Below, one piece after another: positions 34,691 through 42,742 of a stretch of 64,000 nt of DNA (the stretch's first letter is position 1; each line of letters begins with the position of its first letter). A program made the translations under genes and the position numbers. Source of the stretch: Robiginitalea aestuariiviva (GTDB lineage: Bacteria; Bacteroidota; Bacteroidia; Flavobacteriales; Flavobacteriaceae); contig NZ_JARPUQ010000002.1 of NCBI RefSeq assembly GCF_029537735.1, positions 1,170,240-1,234,239 on the forward strand, in the 5' to 3' direction. The notes beneath the pieces are model-generated. The model saw nothing but the letters and a program-made list of their open reading frames with translations, was not told the origin of the DNA and made no database searches.

Positions 34691-35032
34691 TTAACCGTAA
34701 ATCGAGGTTTTGCCAAACCGCCGGGCCAGCATGTAATAAATGACCGCGCGGTATTTGTTGCGTTCAGATCGGCCGTACCGGTCCATTTCGGCTGTGATAG
34801 CCTCCATAAGCTCCGGCCCGTCGGGGAGGCCCAGCTTCCCGATCAGAAAGTTGGTGCGCACCCGTTCCAGTTCCGAAGGGTCGGAGCCGGAAACTTTTGA
34901 AGCGTCGGATTTGTAGATGGATGGCCCCAGGCCAATGGTCACCTTGGTGAGCAGGTCCATATCCGGGGTTTCCCCGAATTTCTCGCGTATATCCTCGGCG
35001 TAATGGGCAATCCAGGTCTCTCTTTTGTTCAT
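34691..35032 (-). CDS. DUF2853 family protein
   Basis: 113 residues, all-helical. It matches the DUF2853 pattern: an N-terminal amphipathic helix, SIYKSDASKVSGSDPSELERV in the middle, NFLIGKLGL, and a C-terminal basic NKYRAVIYYMLARRFGK. The function of this family is not known. It is 3 bases downstream of menD and shares the men transcript; this linkage is frequent in flavobacteria, as far as I recall. Confidence 0.9.
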   Translation of the reverse strand: MNKRETWIAHYAEDIREKFGETPDMDLLTKVTIGLGPSIYKSDASKVSGSDPSELERVRTNFLIGKLGLPDGPELMEAITAEMDRYGRSERNKYRAVIYYMLARRFGKTSIYG

Positions 35033-35035
35033 AGG

Positions 35036-36820
35036 TCAGGGTTTTGCCAGCTGCGGCAGCTCCGAAGTTAGGTAATCGAAATATTCCAGCAAAACGCGGT
35101 TATTGGTGGTTCTGGGGGTAAAAACCTCCAGCAGACGCGGGCCCGGGCTGGTTTCATAAAAGCCATCCAGGGCCTCCAGGAGTTCGCCCTCCGAGGCGGC
35201 ACTGCGGTACTCCAGTCCATGGGCCTGGCATAGGTGGCGGGCATCCAGGCCATGTCGCGTTTCAAAATAGGTTTCAAAGGCCTCGGTCTCCTCCATCCCG
35301 GGCAGGATGCGGAAGATCCCGCCCCCGGAATTATTCAGGACGATCACGCGGAAATCCGGGCGCAGGGCTGCATTCCAAAGCCCGTTGCGGTCGTACAGGA
35401 AGCTCAGGTCCCCGCTAATGAGCAGGGTGGGTCCATCGTATCCCGCAGCCGCCCCCACGGCCGTGGAGGTACTGCCTTCAATCCCGCTGGTGCCCCGGTT
35501 GCAAAAAACGGCGAGGTCCTGATGCATTTCGAAGAGCTGGGAATACCGAACCGTAGAACTGTTGGCCAGGTGTACCAGCATGCGGCCCGGCAGGTGCTCC
35601 AGGATATGGCCGAAAGCCTGGAAATCCGAGAACGGGATTTGCTCCATATAGGCCGCGCGGCGGCGGCGGCAAGCCTCCTGGTAGCCGTCCCATGCGGAGC
35701 GGTACGAAGCCGCCAGCCGCGGCGGGTCCGGATCCAGAATGCCATCCAGGAAGGCATCGGGATGTAAAGGGATATGCTGTTCCAGGCAGTAATAGGTATC
35801 CATGGCCTGGAATGGGTCTGCGTGCCAGTGTGCTGCAGGCGGAAAAGCCCGGAGGAATTGTTTGATTTTCTTGGAAACCACCATACCCCCAAAGGTGAGC
35901 AGCACTTCCGGCTGTAACTGCCGGAACCGCTCCTGCACCGCTTCGGAGCGTTCCAGGGGCGCCATCAGGGCATCAATGCTCGGAAAGAAGGCGGGATGAT
36001 GCAGGTTGGAAGTTGTTTCCGTGAGCACCATAACCGATGGGTCGGCCGCCAGCAGTTCCAGGCGTTCCTGTGCAATCGCACCCGGGGGAAGAGTCCCCAC
36101 CAGTACCATTTTTCGGCGGGCCTCCTTCCAGCGCTTGCGGAACGGCCCAAGATCCGGGGCCGGGGTTTTCGGAATTCCGGCCGGAGGCAAGGCAACTGCC
36201 ACAGGGGGTTCTTCCTGCGTCCCGTAAAGGGGTTCTTCAAAAGGGAGGTTCAGGTGCACCGGTAGCCGCTGCCCGGAGGCAACATCCAGGGCCCGGGCCA
36301 GTTCATCCTGGTTAAATGCCTGCACCTGCTGTTGAAGTTCCACCTGTTGCACGGCATTTGCAGGGGGTCCCTCCCCGCCCCAGCGGATTGCCGCAGTGGC
36401 GTGGGTCAGGTCCTGCCGCAATTGGGTTTCGTACCCGATATGCCGGCTGAATACCCCATCCTGCCGGATGGTCTGCCCGTCCCCTATATCGATGCGGTAG
36501 GGCGGGCGGTCCGCACTGAGCACCACCAGGGGGATACGGCTGTAAAAGGCCTCGCAAACGGCGGGGTAATAATTGAGCAGGGCGCTTCCGGAAGTGCAAA
36601 CCAGGGCTGTGGGAAGACCGCTTTGCTGGGACAGGCCCAGGGCAAAAAACGCAGCACTGCGTTCATCCACCACCGAGAAACATTCAAAATAGGGGTTGCC
36701 GGTAAATGCCTGAATCAGGGGGGCATTGCGGGAGCCCGGGGAGATGACCACCTGCCGGATTTCCCGGAGCAGGCAACTCTGGACCACGGTATGTGCCAGG
36801 GGAATATTGCTGTACCTCAT
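35036..36820 (-). CDS. menD: 2-Succinyl-5-enolpyruvyl-6-hydroxy-3-cyclohexene-1-carboxylate synthase
   Basis: 594 residues from ATG 36820 (MRYSNIPLAHTVVQ); four more codons upstream are possible but overlap the -7 box. ThDP-dependent enzyme that condenses isochorismate with 2-oxoglutarate. Hallmarks: VVISPGSRNAPLIQAF, the catalytic Glu region VVDERSAAFFALGL, and the ThDP/Mg motif GDLSFLYDRNGL with NNSGGGIFR. MenD performs the first committed step of menaquinone synthesis in the cytoplasm. It is preceded by a -7 box and menF, and followed by DUF2853. Confidence 0.96.
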   Translation of the reverse strand: MRYSNIPLAHTVVQSCLLREIRQVVISPGSRNAPLIQAFTGNPYFECFSVVDERSAAFFALGLSQQSGLPTALVCTSGSALLNYYPAVCEAFYSRIPLVVLSADRPPYRIDIGDGQTIRQDGVFSRHIGYETQLRQDLTHATAAIRWGGEGPPANAVQQVELQQQVQAFNQDELARALDVASGQRLPVHLNLPFEEPLYGTQEEPPVAVALPPAGIPKTPAPDLGPFRKRWKEARRKMVLVGTLPPGAIAQERLELLAADPSVMVLTETTSNLHHPAFFPSIDALMAPLERSEAVQERFRQLQPEVLLTFGGMVVSKKIKQFLRAFPPAAHWHADPFQAMDTYYCLEQHIPLHPDAFLDGILDPDPPRLAASYRSAWDGYQEACRRRRAAYMEQIPFSDFQAFGHILEHLPGRMLVHLANSSTVRYSQLFEMHQDLAVFCNRGTSGIEGSTSTAVGAAAGYDGPTLLISGDLSFLYDRNGLWNAALRPDFRVIVLNNSGGGIFRILPGMEETEAFETYFETRHGLDARHLCQAHGLEYRSAASEGELLEALDGFYETSPGPRLLEVFTPRTTNNRVLLEYFDYLTSELPQLAKP

Positions 36821-36829
36821 AGCTGTATA

Positions 36830-36837
36830 CAAAGGTA
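36830..36837 (-). promoter_or_regulatory. -7 promoter box for menD
   Basis: Minus-strand TACCTTTG, an exact TAnnTTTG match, 9 bases before the chosen menD ATG. A TTG lies 16 bases further upstream, slightly shorter than the usual spacing. It would allow menD to be transcribed separately from menI-menF. Confidence 0.5.
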
Positions 36838-36867
36838 CGAATCGGGCGGTTCACAAGCCAGCCCGTT

Positions 36868-37938
36868 TCAGGAATTCTGAAGCACCGAAAGCATGGTGGT
36901 GCTCTTCTGGCAGGTTTCCTCCCATTCCTGCACCGGGTCCGAGGCGTCAGTGATGCCCCCGCCCACATAGACCAGGGCCGCGCCTTCCCAGAATTGCATG
37001 CACCGCAGGTTCACATAGAGGCTAAGGGTATCCATGCCCGTAATACCCACCGGGCCCAGGTAACCCGTATAAAATTCGCGACGGAAATTCTCGTGCTGCC
37101 CTATAAATTCCCGCGCCGCTTGCAAGGGAATGCCACATACCGCAGGGGTTGGGTGCAACTGGCCGACCAGGGCCATGGCCTGGCTACGGGTAGCCCTGGC
37201 CGCGAGTTCGGTTTTCAGGTGCCATACCCGGCCTGCCCTAACAGGGCGTACGGGCTGGATATCCGGCTCAAGGCCAAGGGTTGCCATAGCCTGCTGTATG
37301 TATTGGGTCACCAACTCCTGTTCACGTACCTCTTTGGCCCTGAACTCCGGGGTCTCCCCCGAGGCGGACACCCGCGTACCGGCCAGGGAAACCGTGCGCA
37401 ACATCTGGTCCCGGTAATCCAGCAAGAGCTCCGGGCTGGCCCCCATCCAACTTCCCATGTCGGGATGATACCAGAAGTAACAAAAGGCATTGGGATAGGC
37501 CGCCAGCAGCCGTTTATAAACCTCCCAGTGGGTTCCCGTAATTTGGGCCGTGAATCGCCGCGCCAGCACTACCTTTTCCAGGTTTCCCTGCCCTATGGCG
37601 CGGAGGGCTTCCTCTACCAAACGCACATGGACGTCCTGCCCCATCGGGTCCGGCAGGGGGCTGGCCCCAGCAGGCACCTCGGCAGCCGGGGGGAAAGGTG
37701 TGGTGCAAATCCGGTCGGCCCGGATCCAAAGGGCCTGCAGGCCGGGTTCAAAAGGCATGGCCAGGAACCCGGAGCTGTCGTCCTGAGGGACGGCTGCAAT
37801 CCCGGCTTCGTCCTGAAAAACCGTCCAAAGCTCCTGCTGCCCAGGTTTGCGAAAAACCGCAAAAGGCAGGCATGCTTCCTGCTGGGCGTGAATCGCTTGG
37901 CGTATGCGTTTGAATTTAACCGTTTTTGGGGAGGGCAA
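36868..37938 (-). CDS. menF: Isochorismate synthase
   Basis: 356 residues of the chorismate-binding family. It converts chorismate to isochorismate at the start of menaquinone synthesis. Hallmarks: LEKVVLARR with the catalytic Lys, MGASPELLL, the AGTR motif, GQLHPTPAVCG, and the C-terminal GGGITDASDPVQEWEET with the Mg-binding Glu. No PabB/TrpE-type glutamine amidotransferase partner is near, which supports MenF/EntC over anthranilate synthase. It overlaps menI by 23 bases and is followed by menD. Confidence 0.95.
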   Translation of the reverse strand: MPSPKTVKFKRIRQAIHAQQEACLPFAVFRKPGQQELWTVFQDEAGIAAVPQDDSSGFLAMPFEPGLQALWIRADRICTTPFPPAAEVPAGASPLPDPMGQDVHVRLVEEALRAIGQGNLEKVVLARRFTAQITGTHWEVYKRLLAAYPNAFCYFWYHPDMGSWMGASPELLLDYRDQMLRTVSLAGTRVSASGETPEFRAKEVREQELVTQYIQQAMATLGLEPDIQPVRPVRAGRVWHLKTELAARATRSQAMALVGQLHPTPAVCGIPLQAAREFIGQHENFRREFYTGYLGPVGITGMDTLSLYVNLRCMQFWEGAALVYVGGGITDASDPVQEWEETCQKSTTMLSVLQNS

Positions 37939-38341
37939 TGGTGGTCAGTTTACAATGTGAAATCAGCTGGTCCTCGGCATTGGTAATCCGAATTTCCCAG
38001 AGTTGGGTAGTCCTGCCCTTGTGCAGCAACGTGGCCCGGGCCCATACGGCCCCCTCGGCAATGCTGCGCACATGGTTGGCTGAAATCTCAATGCCCCGGA
38101 CCGCGTATTTCCGCGCATCCAGAAAAATAAAGGTAGCCGCGGAAGCCACACTTTCCGCCAGGGCCACGCTGGCGCCGCCATGCAGGATACCGTCCGGCTG
38201 GTGTACCCGGGAATCCACCGGCATACGGGCCGTCAGAAAATCCTCCCCCACATCCGTAAATTCGATAGAAAGGGTTTCCATCAGCGTGTTTTTGCACGCC
38301 TCATTGCAGATCTGAAGGATTTTTTCTTTGTATTGCTCCAT
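37916..38341 (-). CDS. menI: Hotdog-fold thioesterase, probable DHNA-CoA hydrolase
   Basis: 141 residues from ATG 38341 (MEQYKEKILQICNE). It strongly resembles E. coli YdiI/MenI: TLSIEFTDVGEDFLTARMPVD, then QPDGILHGGASVALAE, the GIEISANHVRS segment and the closing SHCKLTTIAL. The Glu in LAES and the HGGAS loop are the usual active-site features. In E. coli MenI hydrolyses 1,4-dihydroxy-2-naphthoyl-CoA. Its place at the head of menI-menF-menD makes that role likely here. It overlaps menF by 23 bases. Confidence 0.85.
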   Translation of the reverse strand: MEQYKEKILQICNEACKNTLMETLSIEFTDVGEDFLTARMPVDSRVHQPDGILHGGASVALAESVASAATFIFLDARKYAVRGIEISANHVRSIAEGAVWARATLLHKGRTTQLWEIRITNAEDQLISHCKLTTIALPKNG

Positions 38342-38357
38342 GCATTTTTGATTTTTG

Positions 38358-38365
38358 CAAAGGTA
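38358..38365 (-). promoter_or_regulatory. -7 promoter box for the menI-menF operon
   Basis: Minus-strand TACCTTTG, an exact TAnnTTTG match, 16 bases before the menI ATG. It lies in the 42-base gap to the divergent hydrolase gene, so both promoters overlap. Confidence 0.5.
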
Positions 38366-38383
38366 CGCAATCCCTGCAGAATC

Positions 38384-39061
38384 ATGTCTGAATCCATCCC
38401 GAAGCCCAATGCAGAAAAATGGGTGTCCTACGCCGCCCGGGCCCCATACACCACTCTGAATGCCCGGGGGGAAGCCACCCGGAGAACCTGGGTAGTTTTT
38501 CACGGCATCGGGTATCTATCCCGGTATTTCCTGCGTCACTTTTCGGGCCTGGACCCCCAGGTGCATTACCTGATAGCCCCACAGGCCCCATCCCTGTATT
38601 ACCTGTCGGACACCTATACCCACGTGGGTGCCAGCTGGCTTACCCGGGAACATACCCAGGGCCACATGGACAACCTGATGGAGTACCTGGATAGCGTGCT
38701 GCAGGAAGAAGGCATTCAACCCCAGGATGACCTGGATTATTTTGCCTATTCCCAGGGGGTCTCCGTGTTGTGCCGCTGGCTGGCGCGCCGGCCGGTTGGC
38801 GGGGGACGCATTTTCCTGTACGCCGGAAAACCCCCGGCGGAGCTTCGGCCGGAAGCTTTCAGCCACCTCCCCGAAACCATGCCGGTGGTAGTGGTTTTCG
38901 GCAATCAGGACCCCTTTCTGAAACCTGAAGACCGGCCGGGGCTGCTGGCCCGGTATCGCGAACTGTTCGGGGACCGCTTGCAGGTGGTGGCCTTTGACGG
39001 CGGGCACGAACTGCGCAACGACCTGATTGTACAACTGGCTGCCGAGTATGGAAACACTTGA
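38384..39061 (+). CDS. Alpha/beta hydrolase (carboxylesterase-like)
   Basis: 225 residues from ATG 38384 (MSESIPKPNAEKW); the frame runs open further upstream but that part overlaps menI on the opposite strand. The nucleophile elbow reads AYSQG (usually GxSxG), an acid is likely in FGNQDPFL and the catalytic His in DGGHELRN. It resembles phospholipase/carboxylesterase-like hydrolases of about this length; the substrate is unknown. The next gene (GNAT) starts 14 bases before its stop, so the two are coupled. Confidence 0.82.
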   Translation: MSESIPKPNAEKWVSYAARAPYTTLNARGEATRRTWVVFHGIGYLSRYFLRHFSGLDPQVHYLIAPQAPSLYYLSDTYTHVGASWLTREHTQGHMDNLMEYLDSVLQEEGIQPQDDLDYFAYSQGVSVLCRWLARRPVGGGRIFLYAGKPPAELRPEAFSHLPETMPVVVVFGNQDPFLKPEDRPGLLARYRELFGDRLQVVAFDGGHELRNDLIVQLAAEYGNT

Positions 39062-39599
39062 AAACGCACGCGCCCGCCTGATCCCCCTGGATGCGAAAAA
39101 TCAGCACCTCCTGCAGGAGGTAGCCCGGGAGCCCGGCCTGATCCGGTACTCCCCGGGGATACTACATACGCCGGAAGGCTTCTCGACCTATATGGGAAAA
39201 GCCATGGCGGAAGCCGCGCAGGGGCAGAGTATTCCCTTCCTGATCTGGGATAAAAAAACAGATACCCCTGCCGGCAGCACCCGCTTTATGCGCATTGACC
39301 GGGTCAATAAGGTCGTGGAAATCGGCTCCACCTGGATCGGAAAAGCCTATTGGGGTACAGGCCTGAACACGGCCGTAAAACAGCTGATGCTGGCCCAGGC
39401 ATTCGGCCCCCTGGGCTTTGAAAAGGTCACCTTCCGGATCGATTCGCGCAACCTGCGTTCACGGGGGGCAGTAGAAAAACTCGGGGCTATCCTGGAAGGG
39501 ACGCTCCGAGAGGATGTATACCTCGCAGACGGGTTCAAACGGGATACCTGCGTTTATGGCCTGCTGCGCCGGGAATGGCCGGGCCTGCCTAATGCCTGA
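39048..39599 (+). CDS. GNAT family N-acetyltransferase (RimJ/RimL-like)
   Basis: 183 residues from ATG 39048, overlapping the hydrolase gene by 14 bases. A RimJ/RimL-type GNAT pattern is visible: RLIPLDAKN near the start, EIGSTWIGKAYWGTGLNTAVKQLMLA (acetyl-CoA loop region), and KVTFRIDSRNLRSRGAVEKLGA with the usual N-x-x-S-x-x-x-x-x-K-x-G motif. It may acetylate a protein N-terminus or a small amine. Its end overlaps the convergent hypothetical gene by 11 bases. Confidence 0.88.
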   Translation: METLENARARLIPLDAKNQHLLQEVAREPGLIRYSPGILHTPEGFSTYMGKAMAEAAQGQSIPFLIWDKKTDTPAGSTRFMRIDRVNKVVEIGSTWIGKAYWGTGLNTAVKQLMLAQAFGPLGFEKVTFRIDSRNLRSRGAVEKLGAILEGTLREDVYLADGFKRDTCVYGLLRREWPGLPNA

Positions 39600-40545
39600 G
39601 GCTGTCTGCCACTGCCCCTGCAGGTACTTCTTCGTAATAGGTAATGGCGCGTACCACGTACTGGTTTTCCGGGGTCACGATCTGGCGTACCCAATTGGAG
39701 GGGTTGGCCCCATCCATATGGTAGAGGTATTTGCGGACGATGGGTTCGCTCCGCCCTCCCCCTGCCGGGTGTTCTACCAGGGTTTCCGTTTCGGGGAAGG
39801 ATTCCGGGTTATACGTCCATTTGCGGGTTTCCCGGGGCACAAAACTTTCCTTTTGGGTATCATAGGCGAAGCGGACTTCCTTCAGGCGGCGGCCCTGCAT
39901 ATCCAGGGTTTCCTCCACGGCCTCCCGGGGCAGCCCGTCCGAGTACTCCTTGGTGAGCACCACCCGAACCGGGATGCTGCCCATCCGGCTCCCGGACCGC
40001 CTTACGGAGCGCTGTAATTCCCCATTGCGCACATAAGAGATGGTTTCCTCTCCCTGGTAGGTATCGTAGGTAAGCCGGGTATCGTCCACCCCTTCCGGAG
40101 TTACCCGCACCATTCGCTGCAGGATACCGCGGTCGTTGTAACGGTAATCCACCTTTTCCTGGATGGAACGGTCGTAGGAAAGGATGGTTTCCGTTTGCAC
40201 CGGGCCGGTGGCGCTGTCGCGCTCGTAGATATGGGCAATGGACGTCCGGGGATCAAAATCCCCGCTGCGGTACACCTCGTCCCGCCGTTCATAAAGGATG
40301 CTGTCGCGGTAGCGGTAGTAGGTGATATCATAATCTTCAGGGCCATAACGCGTCAGGGATTTACGCAGGCGCCCTTCCCGGTCGAACTCAAAACGTTCTT
40401 CCCCGTACTGGGCCTTGACCACACAAACCTTTACCGGGCCGCGCATCTGGAAATCCGACAGGGTGAATGCCTCCGGCTGCTGGCCGTAACCTGCAAGCAC
40501 CCAAAGTCCGAAGCAGCATAAAAACAAGGGGTAGTGTTTCCTCAT
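39589..40545 (-). CDS. Secreted protein, function unknown
   Basis: 318 residues from ATG 40545 (MRKHYPLFLCCFGLWVLAGYG, a signal peptide). The body consists of many beta-strand-like segments with repeated Tyr/Arg/Asp patterns, such as FEFDREGRLRKSLTRYG, YRYNDRGILQRMVRV and RLTYDTYQGEE, resembling the YD-type or RHS-like repeats of secreted proteins but without a clear match. No domain is assigned. The gene lies downstream of dnaK, separated by the dnaK terminator, and converges on the GNAT gene. Confidence 0.65.
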   Translation of the reverse strand: MRKHYPLFLCCFGLWVLAGYGQQPEAFTLSDFQMRGPVKVCVVKAQYGEERFEFDREGRLRKSLTRYGPEDYDITYYRYRDSILYERRDEVYRSGDFDPRTSIAHIYERDSATGPVQTETILSYDRSIQEKVDYRYNDRGILQRMVRVTPEGVDDTRLTYDTYQGEETISYVRNGELQRSVRRSGSRMGSIPVRVVLTKEYSDGLPREAVEETLDMQGRRLKEVRFAYDTQKESFVPRETRKWTYNPESFPETETLVEHPAGGGRSEPIVRKYLYHMDGANPSNWVRQIVTPENQYVVRAITYYEEVPAGAVADSLRH

Positions 40546-40592
40546 AGGATAAAAGTAAGGGTTCCGCATGGAATCGGGAACAAAAGCCATAC

Positions 40593-40627
40593 CAAAAAAA
40601 AGGGGGCAGATGTGGTATCTGCCCCCC
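40593..40627 (-). terminator. Intrinsic terminator after dnaK
   Basis: GGGGGCAGAT (40602-40611) pairs with ATCTGCCCCC (40617-40626); on the minus strand the stem is followed by a run of eight T. It lies 27 bases past the dnaK stop. Confidence 0.92.
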
Positions 40628-40653
40628 TTGGATTCATCCGGTTTCCCGGTACC

Positions 40654-42561
40654 TTATTTCACTTCCTCGAAGTCTACGTCTTCAACGTTGTCGCCCTCCT
40701 TGGCATCCTGTCCGGAAGTGGCATCGCCGGCTCCGGCACCGCCGCCCTGCTGGGCTTCGGCCTGAGCCTTGTAGAGTTCTTCGGAGGCCGCCTTCCAGGC
40801 TTCGTTGATACCATCCAGGGCAGGCTGGATCTGCTCCAGCTCCTTGGTCTCATAGGCCTTTTTCAGGGCTTCGAGGGCGGTCTCAATCTGGGCTTTCTTA
40901 TCTGCGGAGAGCTTATCCCCGAATTCGGAAAGCTGTTTTTCGGTCTGGAAGATCATACCGTCTGCCTCGTTCAGCTTATCTGCCTTCTCCTTGGCCATTT
41001 TATCGGCTTCGGCATTGGCTTCGGCTTCGGATTTCATGCGTTGGATCTCATCTTCGGTCAGGCCGGAAGAAGCTTCAATCCGGATGTCCTGTGACTTGCC
41101 GGTGGCCTTGTCCGTTGCCGAAACCTTAATGATTCCGTTGGCATCGATATCGAAGGTTACCTCAATCTGAGGCGTTCCCCGGGGTGCGGGCGGAATGCCG
41201 TCCAGGTGGAAGCGGCCAATGGTCTTGTTGTCCGCCGCCATGGGGCGTTCCCCCTGCAGAACGTGGATCTCTACCGAAGGCTGGTTGTCTGCAGCCGTAG
41301 AGAAGATCTGCGATTTCTTGGTGGGGATGGTGGTGTTGGACTCGATCAGTTTGGTCATCACCCCGCCCATGGTCTCGATGCCCAGGGACAAAGGGGTTAC
41401 ATCCAGCAGGAGTACGTCTTTCACATCTCCGGTCAGGACCCCGCCCTGAATAGCGGCACCAATAGCCACCACTTCGTCCGGGTTTACGCCTTTGGAAGGT
41501 TTCTTCCCGAAGAATTTTTCCACGGCTTCCTGTACGGCAGGGATCCGGGTGGAGCCCCCTACCAGGATAATCTCGTCAATATCACTCTTGCTGAGCCCGG
41601 CTGTTTTCAGGGCAGATTCGCAAGGGGCAATGGTGCGTTTCACCAGATCCTGGATCAGCTGCTCGAACTTGGCGCGCGACAAGGTGCGCACCAGGTGTTT
41701 GGGGCCGCTGGCTGTGGCGGTGATGTACGGCAGGTTGATTTCGGTCTGGGAGGAGGAGGACAATTCGATCTTGGCCTTCTCGGCAGCTTCCCGCAGGCGT
41801 TGCAGGGCCATGGGATCCTGCCGCAGGTCCATAGACTCCTCGGCCTTGAATTCCTCGGCCAGCCAGTCGATGATCTTCTGGTCCACGTCGTCTCCACCCA
41901 GGTGGGTGTCCCCGTCGGTGGAGAGCACTTCAAAGACGCCGTCCCCGAGTTCCAGGATGGATACGTCGTGGGTACCACCCCCGAAGTCAAAAACCACGAT
42001 TTTCTGGTCCTGATCCTTTTTGTCCAGGCCATACGCCAGGGAGGCTGCGGTCGGCTCGTTGATGATCCGCTCTACCTTCAGGCCGGCAATTTCCCCGGCT
42101 TCCTTGGTAGCCTGCCGCTGGGAATCGTTAAAATAGGCCGGAACGGTAATGACCGCGCGGCTTACGCTCTGGCCCAGGTAATCTTCGGCCGTTTTCTTCA
42201 TTTTCTGCAGGATCATGGCAGACAATTCCTGGGGGGTGTACAAACGCCCGTCAATATCCACCCGCGGGGTGTCATTGTCGCCTTTCTCCACTTTATAAGG
42301 TACGCGCTCTGCCTCTCTCTGGGACTCCGAATACTTATTGCCCATAAACCGTTTGATAGAATAGATGGTTTTATGGGGGTTGGTCACGGCCTGACGCTTG
42401 GCAGGATCGCCCACCTTGATCTCTCCCCCTTCCACAAAGGCAATGACGGACGGCGTGGTCCGTTTACCCTCGGCATTGGGGATCACCACAGGCTCATTCC
42501 CCTCCATTACGGAGACGCAGGAGTTGGTGGTACCTAAGTCAATTCCGATAATCTTGCTCAT
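40654..42561 (-). CDS. dnaK: Chaperone DnaK (Hsp70)
   Basis: 635 residues, standard length. ATP-driven folding chaperone. The ATPase domain starts [13 protein letters not shown] and carries [28 protein letters not shown] and [12 protein letters not shown]; the substrate domain includes [15 protein letters not shown]; the lid ends in a Gly/Ala/Gln-rich linker and [11 protein letters not shown]. dnaJ and grpE are not adjacent. The gene has a strong terminator and a palindromic site (42641-42653) in the gap to divergent sdaA that may take part in its control. Confidence 0.98.
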   Translation of the reverse strand: MSKIIGIDLGTTNSCVSVMEGNEPVVIPNAEGKRTTPSVIAFVEGGEIKVGDPAKRQAVTNPHKTIYSIKRFMGNKYSESQREAERVPYKVEKGDNDTPRVDIDGRLYTPQELSAMILQKMKKTAEDYLGQSVSRAVITVPAYFNDSQRQATKEAGEIAGLKVERIINEPTAASLAYGLDKKDQDQKIVVFDFGGGTHDVSILELGDGVFEVLSTDGDTHLGGDDVDQKIIDWLAEEFKAEESMDLRQDPMALQRLREAAEKAKIELSSSSQTEINLPYITATASGPKHLVRTLSRAKFEQLIQDLVKRTIAPCESALKTAGLSKSDIDEIILVGGSTRIPAVQEAVEKFFGKKPSKGVNPDEVVAIGAAIQGGVLTGDVKDVLLLDVTPLSLGIETMGGVMTKLIESNTTIPTKKSQIFSTAADNQPSVEIHVLQGERPMAADNKTIGRFHLDGIPPAPRGTPQIEVTFDIDANGIIKVSATDKATGKSQDIRIEASSGLTEDEIQRMKSEAEANAEADKMAKEKADKLNEADGMIFQTEKQLSEFGDKLSADKKAQIETALEALKKAYETKELEQIQPALDGINEAWKAASEELYKAQAEAQQGGGAGAGDATSGQDAKEGDNVEDVDFEEVK

Positions 42562-42640
42562 TCTGAAAATCTTATAATTAGTGTTTCGCTTTCAATGGCT
42601 CGCCTATCCTATGACAAACAATATGCCACAGCCTAAAAAC

Positions 42641-42682
42641 TGACATACTGTCATTTTGCTCCCGGGAGGATTTTTTCCCGGG
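42641..42682. promoter_or_regulatory. Palindrome and hairpin between dnaK and sdaA
   Basis: TGACATACTGTCA at 42641-42653 is an exact inverted repeat of TGACA around TAC, and the flanking AAA/TTT extends the symmetry. A separate stem CCCGGGA (42661-42667) / TCCCGGG (42676-42682) follows toward sdaA. The first site lies 80 bases from the dnaK ATG and 90 from the sdaA ATG, so it could be an operator for either. A -7-like TACCTTAG is at 42711-42718 on the sdaA side. Confidence 0.5.
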
Positions 42683-42742
42683 GCCTACTTTATTCCTTCA
42701 AAAGGGTTTGTACCTTAGCCGGCAGCTTTAAGCCCTGTTCCC

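Noticed and set aside
37130-37986. Plus-strand open frames antisense to menF
   Set aside because: They are shadows of the clearly coding minus strand with no domain signal.
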